A DNA stretch of 64,000 bases from Metallyticus violacea. Lineage: Eukaryota; Arthropoda; Insecta; Mantodea; Metallyticidae. A program made the translations under genes and the position numbers. Below the pieces are notes generated by a model. That model ran no database searches and had not been told where the DNA came from. It saw only the letters and a program-made list of their open reading frames with translations. The stretch covers positions 161,450,001 to 161,514,000 of the forward strand of contig CM060833.1 of assembly GCA_030762175.1 (NCBI GenBank). Direction: 5' to 3'. Below, one piece after another: positions 32,701-43,680 of the stretch (its first letter is position 1; each line of letters begins with the position of its first letter).

Positions 32701-33540
32701 CGAGGCTGTTCAACAAAGAATGATCATTTTTACAGGCATAATTTCTCATTTAACGTTACTTATTTATGAACTTAATGCATAATTACACGTTGTACTAGTT
32801 TCATTGTTGTCACTTCCGGTTCCCGCTTGTGAGAACTTTGCAAGTTGAGCATGTTCAGTTAAGCCTCAGCAAAAGGATGACACACGACGAACGATATGCT
32901 ACTTTCGTCTCAACAAATCTTCCGCTGAGACTTATGCAATGTTACAAGAGAACAATGGAGAGTTTGTTCTTCCCTATACAAAAGCTCGAAAGTGGTTTCA
33001 AATATTTGAAGAGGGAAGTTATTCAATTTCAAGGAAGGTGAACCCGGTTTTACAGCCCCTATTCTAACGGAAGATGATATTAACACTGGTTCGTCATTGT
33101 GAGAGAGGATCATTGAATAAAATTAAAAATATTTTTAGTAACTCCGAACTACCCACACGTTGGTAACATAAAAGTTGCACATGAAACGTGTTTGTACATG
33201 GTGGATTCCCGAACAAAAGAATTTCGCGTGCAGGTTTGCATGCAGTTGAAAATGATCTATAGAAAGATGCAGAGTTTCTTTCAAAGGCAACCACTGCTGA
33301 AATTAGGTTACATCATTTCGATCCTGAGAGCAAACAACAAAATTCTATGGAAAATATCTATCATCATCAACACAAACCAAAAAACTAATAAATAAATAAA
33401 ACAAAAAAAAGTAGTTGCTTCTGCCGGGAAAGTTATGGTCATTTCAATATTCGATATTGAAGGAATGGTTTACCAGTTTGTCATGGCACACACAACTGTA
33501 ACTGGCCAATACTACAGAGAAGTCCTAAAAACTTTTCAGA
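32701..33540 (+). pseudogene. 5' part of an older mariner-like element
   Basis: It starts after a TA with CGAGGCTGTTCAACAAAGAA, a mariner-type terminal repeat. Frames then give SAETYAMLQ, KARKWFQIFEEGSYS (the HTH region) and, past several shifts, KATTAEIRLHHFDPESKQQ (after the first catalytic Asp position), KVMVISIFDIEGMVYQF and TVTGQYYREVL. This is the standard order of a mariner transposase up to the segment between the first and second catalytic residues. It stops abruptly at the mariner at 33,541. Confidence 0.6.
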
Positions 33541-34788
33541 GTCATATATACATAAGTTTCCGGCCTTACCGATAAGGATTATCGCCTTCACAAAACCCTT
33601 ATCTGGTGTCATAGCTTATCTGTTGAGTAAATAATTGCAACTGTAACTTCCGCTCCGCTGTGTTCAATTGTTCAGATTTAGTTGCATAAAGAGGGCTTTG
33701 TGTAGAAGATTGTGACATTTCAAAATGGAGTTTAGAGCTGTTATTAAGTTCTTCACAAAAGAAGGACTTACTCCAAATGAAATTAAACAGCGATTCTACC
33801 GTAAAAGAATGGTCCAAACCTTTTCGATGGATTGAGAAAGCATTGAAAACGAAGAGCGTGCAGGTCGGCCCTTAATGGTGCTCACTCCTGAAAATATCGC
33901 TCTTGTGAAAGGTGAAATTATGGAAGACCGGCGGCTCAAAGTTACAGAAATAGCAGAAAGGTTGAGCCTTTCTAAAGCAACAGTTCTTCGAAGTATTCAT
34001 AAACATTTAAACATGAATAAGGTTAGTGCAAGATGGGTTCCTAAACTTCTTTCCTGAGTCCAAAAGCAACAACGAGTCGTCTGTTGTCAGGCATCTTTGG
34101 ATTCTGCCGTGGCAACAAGAGAGAAGTACTGCAAACAGTTGCCATAGGAGATGAAACTCTATTTATGATCCCTTGTCCAAAAGAGGATCAATGGAGTAGC
34201 GTAAATCTGGCGAAGCACCGCCTCTAAAGGCCAAGGTCACTCAGTCAACCAAGAAGATTATGGCCACAATCCTTTGGGACTGTGAAGGAATACTCTTCAT
34301 TGATTTCAAGGAAAGGAACACCACAGTAAATGGGGAGTACTATGCTCGCCTACTGCACAGACTACGTGCTTCCATCAAAGAGAAAAGACGAGGAAAGCTG
34401 AGTGGTGGTGTGCGCCTTCTTCACGACAACGCGCCTGTGCACACAGCTCTTGTTGCAAAGGAAGCTGTGAAGAAATGTGGTTTCAAGGTGTTCGACCATC
34501 CATCCTACAGCCCAGATCTAGCTCCCAGTGACTATTTCCTTCTCAAAACTCAAGAAGGACCTTCGAGGAAGGAAATTTAAGTGTGACGAAGAAGTGATGG
34601 ATGCTGTTTACGCCCATTTTGCAGAGAAAACCGCAAATGTTGATGTTGGGGGGTTGAAATGCTAATTCAAAGATGTGAGAAGTGTATTGCAATAAAAGAT
34701 AACTATATATAAAGAAGAGTGAAATATAGTCTTTGTCTTTATCATACCTAGAAAATGTTAAGCCGGAAACCTTATGGACCTACCCTCG
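33541..34788 (+). pseudogene. mariner copy 1 (D34D type), frameshifted
   Basis: About 1.25 kb. The right terminal repeat GGAAACCTTATGGACCTACC ends at CCTCG before a TA at 34,789. The left repeat retains only CATAAGTTTCCGGCC. ATG 33,725 opens MEFRAVIKFFTKEGLTPNE. Later frames give NIALVKGEIMEDRRLKVTEI (33,893-33,950, second HTH), GDETLFMIPC (first catalytic Asp, 34,150), GVRLLHDNAPVHTA (second Asp) and YSPDLAPSDYFLL (third Asp), with 34 residues between the second and third as in true mariners. All three Asp are present, but at least four frameshifts or stops separate them. It shares its sequence family with 41,452-43,036 and 58,167-59,407. Confidence 0.85.
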
Positions 34789-34789
34789 T

Positions 34790-35040
34790 AGCTATGATAT
34801 TACCATCTGTTTCGATTCATCCCATTACCTACGTGGAAGAAATTTCGCTAACATGGATGTTGCAGTAGCGGGTAACGTTGAATTCTTTATATCAAAATCC
34901 GGAAACTAGTACAATCGCGGGACAACAAACCTCACTGAAGGTTGACTTAAGACTATAAAGTCTTTTACTTTCAAGATTATTTTGATTTCTTGTGAGAACA
35001 CGTTTCAAATAAAGTTTTCCTTTAACCGACATTCCTTACA
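34790..35040 (+). pseudogene. 3' end of an irritans-type mariner
   Basis: It begins directly after mariner copy 1 with YHLFRFI-like coding, then NFANMDVAVAG, SKSGN and LKTIKS, and shares the 3' noncoding CAAATAAAGTTTTCCTT with the fragment at 1490-1990. It does not belong to the mariner whose 5' half lies at 32,701-33,540, so the junction brings three mariner families together. Confidence 0.6.
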
Positions 35041-35757
35041 AGGCAGTATCAATGAAATTTCGCTGGACATAATGAGTTCTACCCGGTAGTGGAAAAGTGT
35101 ATAAAAAAACAGAATAAATTTAATAAAGCAATAAACTGTCGTCCCTATTACCATTCCTAACTTGCAAAACTGAACGATTCAATCCTTTCTCTGCCATGGC
35201 AACTGCACAGCTCTGACGCGGCGTTAGAAACAATCGTGCTTGTCAGACACTAGACAGGGTTATTTAGTTTGCGCGTAATTTTCTATTAAAATGTGGGCTT
35301 TTAAAGATCTTTGCTGATGTATTGTTGTATTTCTATACAAAAGGAACAAGATTCAAATTAAGGAACATGTTGTATAAACAGCTTTCATTTGCATTTTAAT
35401 GTGTTAGTAGTCATCCTGTAAAATCCAAACTTTATTTCAAATTGATAACATTTCAAAAGTTTATGGTTCCAACATTTTTCACACTATAATTTGTAAATGC
35501 ATTTCAAATATGAGAAGTTGAAAAAAATCAAGAATACTAAGAAGGAAGAATTTGAATCGCATTGTCATCTGGATGAGCCAACCCTTAACAACGCTTGTGA
35601 CAGATATCGGTGTTGCATAAGGTTTATTGCAATAATGGTTAAACTTTTCCGGGGATATTTAAGAGTTTAAGAAACAAAATCTAAGTTCACCCACAAGCAG
35701 AACTTTATAATCTTCAAACGAATGTCTAAGTACAAACTCGTCCCATCACTGATGATA
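35041..35757. other. no recognised gene
   Basis: AT-rich DNA between the mariner fragment and SINE A. Nothing identifiable. Confidence 0.4.
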
Positions 35758-36042
35758 TTACCGCTACGGATGGCCGAGGTCGTTAAGGCGCGGACATGTG
35801 AGCGGGAGGTCTGGGGTTCGAACCCCACTAGGACCCCCCTCCCTGACTGAGGTTTTTTCCAGGTTTTCCTCAGTCCTCATAAATGGCAAATGCCGGAAAG
35901 GTACCCTAAACTTAGGCCTGGAACGTTTCCTTTCTTTAAAGAGAATCCTTTCCCAATATATAATTTCATCTCATGTATCATCGGTGTCCATCGCCTGTGG
36001 TGCCTCTGTAGTAAAAAGGGGCGTTAAACACCATTCATACAT
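35758..36042 (+). mobile_element. SINE A with perfect 10-bp target duplication
   Basis: Complete element with an intact A-box region and B-box (GGTTCGAACCCC). ACTGATGATA occurs at 35,748-35,757 and 36,043-36,052. Body and tail blocks are as in the other copies. Confidence 0.95.
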
Positions 36043-36231
36043 ACTGATGATAGGTTAAACAAAGAAAGTTCTCAGAAACATGGTGTGAAGTTAATTAAAT
36101 TGGAGAGTAACAATAGTTGAGTTGACGTACTGAGTATCCCCGAGAGATATTTTCCATATTCATGTACTAAATAAAATACACAAGTCAGTGAAAGTACAAA
36201 CGTAGTCTTTTAGAAACTATAATGAGAAATA

Positions 36232-36905
36232 TATTATTATTACTCGTATTTATTCAAGTACTAAGCAATTGCAATCTTCACAGCTTGGTTTCAGCCCGGG
36301 CTCTCTCCCAGGCCGTGGAAACCTGCCATGATAGCAATAATTAACATCTTAAAATAGTACATCCACAATACAATAATGTACTCCTGATTATTACCTAGTT
36401 CAGACCACTCCATGCCATAAATCCAAGTCAATAAAACCAAAGATTTACTTATAATCATCCATACCCAATTATTTTGAACTCTTTACAAAAATTCCCCTAA
36501 ATTCCTTAATTGAGATTTTTCCTCAACATTTTTCTTTACTGCTCTCTCATATGTTATACGAAATCATTTTACTTTGATTAACTGACTCCTTCACTCTCTT
36601 GTTTCTCGACTTTCAAATAGGATGTGAATGGCATTTTCATTAGTCCTACAAATTGCTCCAGATTTCTTATAATTCCCTTTATTCTCCATATTCCAAATCA
36701 AAACCATTGATAATCCCTCCCTCTGTTTCTTATTACATTTATCAATATAACCCTCATTCATATAATTCTCTTTTAATTCTCGAAATGGTAGCAGAACTTT
36801 TCTCTCTTACATCTGCATACAAATTTTGTCTGTATATATCCTCGAATCTGATTATAATCATCTTCCAAAATCCACCTGACACATTATCCCTGCCTAACTA
36901 ATCCT
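36232..36905 (-). pseudogene. LINE C-terminal and 3' end with (TAA)n tail
   Basis: On the minus strand, 36,660-36,590 encode GAICRTNENAIHILFESRETRE, the CxxCxxxExxxHILFxCxxTR zinc-knuckle-like end typical of arthropod non-LTR elements (one Cys replaced by Ser). Past a stop comes a moderately open stretch and then a 3' UTR with CCACGGCCTGGGAGAGAGCC. It ends in GAATAAATACGAGTAATAATAATAT (36,256 to 36,232), a short TAA-repeat tail. The strand is strongly purine-rich. It is probably of the same broad LINE type as 17,640-18,700. Confidence 0.55.
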
Positions 36906-36939
36906 TCCCTCATCCCATTCTGTGTCATATTCATATTCT

Positions 36940-37262
36940 GTTCTGTACACACACCTCCATTGCCTTTGAACTTCAACAACATTGTCGGTTTTCAATACCA
37001 ATTCAAAATTGCTTTCCCCTGTTCAATTGGCTCCATTTTGTGGTATCATAACGTAATATGAGTCATATCTGTTTACCGAACATCATACGATAATCTTGGC
37101 TTCATTTGTTTATTGTAGATTTACCTGTCACGTAGCAACGCTATCATAATGTGAGTCACATCTTATTACAGAACATCATACCATTACTGTTGTTTTTCGG
37201 TTCAACTTTGAAATGTATTAAATATCAACTGTGAAAGTGTGTAAACATTTTTTGACACCCTC
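36940..37262 (-). pseudogene. 5' terminal fragment of DUF4817-type transposon
   Basis: Read on the minus strand it starts GAGGGTGTCAAAAAATGTTT at 37,262 and follows the 10,027 element through CACTTTCACAGTTGATATTT, AAAGTTGAACCGAAAAACAA and GATGTTCTGTAATAAGATGT, with two of the subterminal repeats. It reaches ATGGAGCC (near 37,037) and about 90 bases of the HTH coding part before losing similarity. A stop replaces the second Trp codon of the WYWKT motif. It shares the terminal repeat with the first copy, which defines the family's left end. Confidence 0.75.
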
Positions 37263-37721
37263 AACAACTAAGTACAAGGTAGGACTAAGTTTAAACGGGT
37301 CCTGATCTTGAAGAGATGGGCGCCATAAAATTCAGTTAAATAATTATTAAAAGGTTGCCTCACTGTACCCTTTGAACACTCCTATGCTGTGTTACACGGA
37401 TCTACAAAACTATAAATATGATTCACAGCCTCCCATTCTTCATGTTTATGATATTTCCAGCAATCCGTAAACATATAACCCTTCATTACATGCTTGGAAA
37501 TAACCTAAAAAGTTGCACCACGTATGAACCACTTGCACCAAAAAGAATTGCACTTTCCTTTGACACCCCTTAAGGCTTAAGAATAACATGCCAACACATA
37601 CAAGAATCCAAATTGAGAACAATATTATGTTCCTTAGAACAATTCTTCCTACAAAGCACTGTAAGCTTGCAAAAGTTTGACCAGTTCTTCTTGTGAATAA
37701 TTAGAGAAAGACTAAAGATTT
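37263..37721. other. no recognised feature
   Basis: Unclassified sequence between the transposon fragment and the array units. Confidence 0.35.
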
Positions 37722-38025
37722 AAAATTGCGACTACTAGAGCGTTTTTAAGATTTCGCTTTAACCTCCAATCGTTTTTCAGGTTTACCCCCACTCCTAAAG
37801 ACCCAATTGCCACGATTTTCGATTTTCGATTCTACTGAGTTTCGTTGAGTAAAACAAAAAAATTGTGGCCACTAGAACAGTTTTTAAATGTGCGCTTTAT
37901 GATAACCCCCATACCCAATAGTCCAATTTTGCTGGTTAACAAACTCGGCGAATCGTTTGTTAATTGAATGGTTATATGCCGAGTTTTGTTGAGAGAAAAA
38001 AAAAATGAGATCGATAGAGCGCGGA
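37722..38025 (+). repeat. two to three units of the ~150-bp array
   Basis: ACTAGAGCGTTTTTAAG at 37,734, CACTAGAACAGTTTTTAAAT at 37,869 and GATAGAGCGCGG at 38,013 mark the units. The last unit includes the GTTAACAAACTCG...TTGTTAATTGAATGG variant also found in the final unit of copy 1 (7150-7190). This shows that particular array positions are conserved between copies. Confidence 0.7.
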
Positions 38026-38043
38026 GGGACACATGCATGTTAC

Positions 38044-38044
<1 letters not shown>

Positions 38045-38081
<37 letters not shown>
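38045..38081 (+). repeat. (TA)n microsatellite
   Basis: About 18 AT dinucleotides directly after array units, in the place where the 52.8-kb copy has (CA)n plus an AT-rich palindrome. Confidence 0.9.
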
Positions 38082-38085
<4 letters not shown>

Positions 38086-38507
38086 GTTTTTAATTGTGCA
38101 TTTGGATAGATTATTAAAAAATATTTCCATAGGCACAACCGCAACAACTTACATTCAAAATAAACAAATTCAATGGAAAATAAGATTTTTCCGGGTGCGA
38201 AAGTAATAGCTTAATTCCTTCCGAATTCGTTAATAAATTACCCATTAGACGTAGTGAATTAATAGTTTTTAAATAGTAACTTTTTCAGTGTTTCCAATGC
38301 CTATTTTCTACCCAGTGGCTGTGATGTGCTCCTTAATCAGAGAGGATTTCAATAAATCACGCTCCATAAGTTTGAGCAAAGTGGATTGACCTGAAACATG
38401 CATGAAAACTCTGAAATTTCAAAATATCTCGGCATTCAGCGCAATAACAAAGTGAAGTAATGGAGGAAAAACTTATTTTCAGGTAAGTCATTATCATCTT
38501 CTTGGGG

Positions 38508-38804
38508 CACCGTCACGGGTGGCCGAGGTCGTTAAGGCGCGGCGGACTCGTGAGCGGGAGGTCTGGGGTTCGAATCCCAGCTGGACCGTTCTCCCTGACT
38601 GGGGTTTTTTCCAAATTTTCCTCAGTCCTCATAACTGGCAAATGTCGGGGAAGTACCCTAAACTTAGGCCTGGAACGTTTTCAACTTTAAAAAAAAACCC
38701 TTTCCCAATTTATCATTTCATCGCATGTATCATCAGTGTCCATCGCCTGTGGTGCCTCAGTAGTAAAAACGGGCGTCAAACACTATTAAAAAATAAAAAA
38801 TAAA
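38508..38804 (+). mobile_element. SINE A with degraded target duplication
   Basis: Complete copy with a 3-bp duplication (GGCGGC) in the tRNA-like head. CTTCTTGGGG (38,498-38,507) and CTTCCTGGGA (38,805-38,814) flank it, 8 of 10 positions alike. Confidence 0.92.
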
Positions 38805-38814
38805 CTTCCTGGGA

Positions 38815-39811
38815 TGCTAATTAGCAGAATTTGCTGCAGTTGATAATTATGATTGATGCTGACGACAATAAAAAGATAACCAGTAAATCTACTTTTCCAT
38901 TGGAGGTGTACAAAAAGGCTTCTGGCCATCAGAACAAGATCTTCCACATAGAGCAATACATTAAATGAATTCCTAGTAACACCTACGTCTTTTATGGCAT
39001 TTCCTTCAGCTTACGGTTTTAGCGAGCAGTGAACCTGGCGAATACAACCAGAAAGGAGGAGGGAGCAGAAAACAGTAGGGAAGGGGTCAATATTCTTGTT
39101 GTTTATACCGGCAGGTAACATGACTCAGGAAAACAAGAACAAAACGTAGGCGAACAGAAAATAAAAGGAATAAATTAGAAATCCACAAGCCTGCCTTCCA
39201 TCATAACTTAAAGATGCTATTTGCCGATGGTGTTCTAATTAATAGGGCGGAGATGGTTCAGTATAAATGGATGAATCTAAGTGTAACAATGCAAAGCCTT
39301 ACTTTCTTTCTTATCACTAGAGTTGTGAAAATTGTTTATAGTCTGTTCCAGATGTGTTGAGAGCGGAAGTAGATAGCGCGCTTCGCAAGTCACAATCAAA
39401 CGTAATTCTCAAACTCACGTTTAATCAAATACTGCTGTTGAGAGTAGCGCAACTTAATGTGTATTTCATTACTTAAACTTTTTTAGAAAAATTCAGCAAT
39501 AGAAATCTACGAGCTGTAAGACAATTTATGACTGTATACAAATAGGTTTGTTGGCACTTATCCGCATAGCTACTGAGGCGTGAAGGTTGCGCTGCTATGG
39601 TACTGTATTTGTTTACTACCACTCTCAAGCCTCTGAAATAGAGGCAATAAGATAACAGTGAGTAACCTGTACGATTAGCAAGCGTCACTTCAGTGCAGTA
39701 AGGTTGTACAGGTTTCCAACCGCTCACCGCGGTACAAAATTCCTTTTTGAAGTGGATGATTTCATTTAAATCAATGTATCTATTCAAGACGTATCTCAAT
39801 TGTTGCACTCT
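38815..39811. other. no recognised gene
   Basis: A 111-codon minus-strand frame (39,473-39,808) starts next to the SINE B head. It shows no domain, signal peptide or splice support, so I do not call it. Confidence 0.35.
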
Positions 39812-40042
39812 GTCGGTTCTGCTGACCTAGTGGTAACCATACTTCCCTCGTAGACCCAAGGTCGCGGGTTAAGCTCGACCAGGCTCGATGAATTTTTTCG
39901 GGCGTAAAAATCCTAAGTATTTGAGAAGGGAAGTAAAGCGTGGATCAAGGGTAGTAGATTTGATACGCGTAAAAGAACCTCAAGCCTGAAAGAAGAGACC
40001 TTTGAGCAAAATTTATCGGCCGTTTCACGCCCTGGTTTTAAA
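39812..40042 (+). mobile_element. SINE B copy lacking its 3' end
   Basis: Head TCGGTTCTGCTGACCTAGTG is degenerate and the B-box reads GCGGGTTAAGCTCGACC. The body runs through TTTTTTCGGGCGTAAAAATC and CCTCAAGCCTGAAAGAAGAG to CGGCCGTTTCACGCCCTGG, and then the match stops. Loss of the 3' end is unusual for a SINE and implies a later deletion or rearrangement at 40,042. Confidence 0.8.
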
Positions 40043-41449
40043 GAAGGCCGGTAACCTACTGCTGTGTATAACCTGTATGGGTTACTAAATATCGTGCGCG
40101 ATGTATGTACTACTACTATTACTTCGATTGGCCTCAGCGATCGGAAAGTGAGCTACAAATGTAGCTGTTGTCAGCCAAGGTTAAGGTTATTACGAGTGGG
40201 AAAGTGCGAACCGCGGTAAAGGGGAGTGGCCGGCTGCTGCTTTATGTAATGAATATTGTATGTAATCATAAGTGAGACGGATTTATAGCGATTACTCTAA
40301 ATTATAACCAGCAACTGTCAACATGATTTTTATTGCTATAACTTGTAATCAAGACTGTAAACTTTCCATCAGAAAAAGAGCCCCATTCGATTCATATTTG
40401 GGACGAATGACTTAGCTGGAAATTTTTCTTTCATTCATCAAGTAATAACAAATGCCAAAGAACTTCTTAAGCACCAATGGATCCCATGATTATTTGCCCA
40501 TCATTTATTATATACATCCTTCCGAAAACCAAAGGTAGTAAATGTAAACAGTTAAGAGTTCAAAGAAAGAAAATGTAGTCCAAAACAGCATGAAGATAAA
40601 ATTAATACAAGACAGAAATTAGAAATAGCAGAAATATACTTCTACCACTAGAAAATCCACATATTTCTCTATATTTACACGCTAAAATGACACATCCTTT
40701 GCCATTTAATATTCTAAAAGGGCCATACCTGAATGCACCACAAATTTCCCCACTATTTCGTTTTGGAGGAATAAAACGCAATACTACAAAATGATTACTA
40801 ACATAAAAACTGGTTTCCTTATGGCTTTCTTTGTGTGTGAGCCCAACAATAGCGAAACTGGGTATAATTGCTAACAAACAAAACAGAGCTCAACCCCATT
40901 TTAATCTACAGCCTTCTTTAGGAGGAATGCCTATGAACATGCCAGCGCAAATAATAACCGAAGAAATAGAATAATATTAAGGAATTTATATTTTCGTTTT
41001 AGTTTTTTACTCTAGAAAATTTATTAATGTAGAATTTATTTTAAAAACGAAGATTATTAGTTCGCGTTGTTGTGTTTGATGTCTTAAATTAAAACATATC
41101 TTGTCCATTACAAATATATAGTTTTGTCGTATATTAACCATTAATTTCACTTAAAACAAACAAATATTTTTTTTTAATCTGACGGGATTCCAGTCTTAGT
41201 TTTTATTAGTACTTTAGGTAACTCCGGTGTTTTAAGTTGTGCAAAATACTAGCGTAAGTTGAGTTACGCTCTTTTTTGCGTACTAGAAAGCGAATACGTT
41301 TTAACCTACGGCTGGGGTTCAGAGGCTATAAAGCTGAGTTCACAATACCGCCTTCAGTTCGCGTTCAAATTCTGCCATAAACAGAAAATACATTTGCTAG
41401 ACTTTGTGCTCTGATGACTGAAGCAAGTTGAAAACTGTGGTTGTGAAAC
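40043..41449. other. no recognised gene
   Basis: AT-rich sequence. A 91-codon minus-strand frame at 40,602-40,877 lacks homology or splice support. Confidence 0.35.
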
Positions 41450-41451
41450 TA

Positions 41452-43036
41452 CAAGAATAGGTCCATAAGTTCCCGACCTAACCATTTTCTAGGTATGATA
41501 AAGACAAAAACTATATTTCACTTCTCAACATAACTACTCTTTATTGCAATACACTTCTCACATCTTTGAATTAACATTTCAATCCCCCACTTCCACCAAA
41601 TAGTTAGAGGCCTTCTCTGCAAAATGGGCACAAGCAGCATTCATCACTTCTTCGTCACACTTACATTTCCTTCCTCGAAGATTCTTCTTGAATTTTGAGA
41701 AGAGGAAATAGTCACTGGGAGCTAGATCTGGGCTGTAGGGTGGATGGTCGATCTCCTTGAAGCCACATATCTTCACAGCTTCCTTTGCAACAAGAGCTGT
41801 GTGCACAGGCGCATTGTCGTGAAGAAGGCGCACGCCAGTTTCCTCGCTTTTTCTCTGTAATGGAAGGACGTAGTCTGTGCAGGCCAGCATAGTACTCCCC
41901 ATTTATTGTTATGTTCCTCTCCTTGAAGTCGATGAAGAGTATGCCTTCACAGTCCGTCCCAAAAGATTGTGGCCATGATCTTCTTGATTGATTGGCCTTG
42001 GCCTTTAGAGGCGGTGCTTCGCCGGGTTGATGCCATTCCATTAATTTTATTTTGGACAAGGGATCATAATAGAGGACCATAGTTTTATCCCCTGTAACAA
42101 TGGTTTGCAAAACTTCTCTCTTGTTGCCACGGCAGAGCTCCAAAAATGCCTGACAACGATTCGTTTTTTTTTTTTTTTTTATTGAATTATTTAAGAGCGC
42201 TCTTTAACATCTCGGGTCATCAGCGTCCCATTCAAATCGGGGCGTGAAACGGACGACAAATTTTGTTCAGAGGCCTCTCTTTCAGGCTTCAGGTTCTTTT
42301 TCGTGCCGCAAATGTACGACACGGGACCCACGGTTTTACTTCCCTTCCGAAGGAAGTCACACTTAGGATTTTTACGCCCGAAAAAATCCATCGGTCCTGG
42401 CCGGGTTCGAACCCGCGATCTTGAGTTTAGGAGGCAAGTATGGTAACCACTACACCACCAGGACCGACGACTCGTTGCTTTGAGGTAAGAAGTCAAGGCG
42501 CCCATCTTGCACTAACCTTATTCGTGTTTAAATCTTCATGAATAATTCGAAGGACTGTTGTTTTATAAAAAAATGCCCGAGCTTGCTATTATTTCTGTAA
42601 CTTCGAGCCGCCGCCGGTCTTCCATAATTTCCCCTTCCACAAGAGCGATGTTTTCAGCAGTGAGCACCTCCAAGGGCCGATCTCTTCGTTTTCAATGCTT
42701 TCTCGACCCATCCATTCGAAAATGTTTGGCCCATTCTTTTACGGTATAATATGAGGGGGATGCTTCCCCATATACTCCGTCCAATCGCTGTTTAATTTAA
42801 TTTGGAATAAGTCCTTTTGTGAAGAACTTAATAACAGCTTGATATTGCATTTTGAACATATCACAATCTTCTACACATAGACTTTTTTACGCAATTATAT
42901 TTGAACAATTGAAAACAGCGGAGCGGAAGTTACAGCTGCGATTATTTACTTAAAAATATGATGTGACACAAGGTAAGGCATTTGTAAAAGTCATAATGTT
43001 TATCGGAGAGGCCGGAAACTTATGGACCTACCCTCA
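41452..43036 (-). pseudogene. mariner copy 2 (D34D type), split by SINE B
   Basis: The element lies between TA at 41,450-41,451 and TA at 43,037-43,038. Both terminal repeats are readable (GGTCCATAAGTTCCCGACC left; GCCGGAAACTTATGGACCTA right). Without the SINE and one duplication its length is about 1.27 kb, normal for mariner. Start codon near 42,850 (MQYQAVIKFFTKG). The HTH region follows; then the SINE at 42,164-42,466. Next come VTGDKTMVLYYDP (first Asp kept, but the usual Glu of GDET is Lys), VRLLHDNAPVHTALVAKEA and YSPDLAPSDYFLFSKFKK, with 34 residues between the second and third Asp. Frameshifts lie in the HTH part and near 41,840. Confidence 0.9.
42164..42466 (-). mobile_element. SINE B inserted in mariner copy 2
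   Basis: Full-length copy on the minus strand with an intact tRNA-like head (GGTCCTGGTGGTGTAGTGG, CGCGGGTTCGAACCCGGCC). It has a T17 run at its plus-strand left edge (the A-tail of the minus-strand copy). The 8-bp duplication ACGATTCG (42,156-42,163) and ACGACTCG (42,467-42,474) differs at one base. The other two mariner copies show the uninterrupted target (ACGACTCG or its complement) at this place. It is thus younger than the mariner. Confidence 0.95.
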
Positions 43037-43364
43037 TATTTCAGATATATATATAACCTGTTTATTTTACGTTTGCCGATTTTGGTGGAAGCGCTGCGAA
43101 CTGTTTACATCCGCTGCCAGTAGTGCTTTCTTCAGCATTCCAACACGTCCTTGTGAAACAATTTTATTTCATTAGTTATTTTGCTCTGTTTTAATACATA
43201 TCATACAAGAGTATATTATGTCGACATACAAATCGCACCAAAATAAGTCATATTAGATAAATGACAACGTACAGTGCGTCTCAGTTAGCAATCTGCCGCA
43301 TCCCGGCCTTATCAACATGTATACTTATAGTAGGTACATTAAATGTCCGTACAACTTTAGTAAA

Positions 43365-43680
43365 TATAGCGGCGCCGTGGGCGAGTTGCTAGGCTGCTCG
43401 CCTCCCATAGAGGCGGCCCGGGTTTGATCCCAGAAGCCTTAAGTGGGAATTGTGGTGGACAAAGGAGCGCCTAGTTAGGTTTTCTCCGGATATTCTGGTT
43501 TACCCTGTCACTTATTCCACCATTGCTCCATCATCAGATTCTTGCCTTATTAGCATTTTCAACACTCAGCTTAATGTTGTTTGCGGATTCTCGGTGTGCG
43601 CATTACAATGGCTACTCTACTGCCCTCTGCGATCTGTGTGCGGAACTCCAATGCCTAAGCGGCAAGTGAGTTAGCATTAA
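43365..43680 (+). mobile_element. candidate fourth tRNA-derived SINE (single copy here)
   Basis: Head GGCGCCGTGGGCGAGTTGCT is A-box-like, followed by GCTCGCCTCCCATAGAGGCGG (anticodon-arm-like) and GGCCCGGGTTTGATCCCAGA (B-box/T-arm). The next 240 bases are more GC-rich than their surroundings and end near GCGGCAAGTGAGTTAGC. Only one copy is in the window, so family membership rests on the head alone. Confidence 0.5.

Noticed and set aside
39473..39808. 111-codon minus-strand frame as a host exon
   Set aside because: No acceptor or donor in suitable phase, no recognisable domain, and its upstream end touches a SINE B.
42400..42466. Functional tRNA-Val gene on the minus strand
   Set aside because: The cloverleaf-like head is continuous with the SINE B body and flanked by a target duplication.
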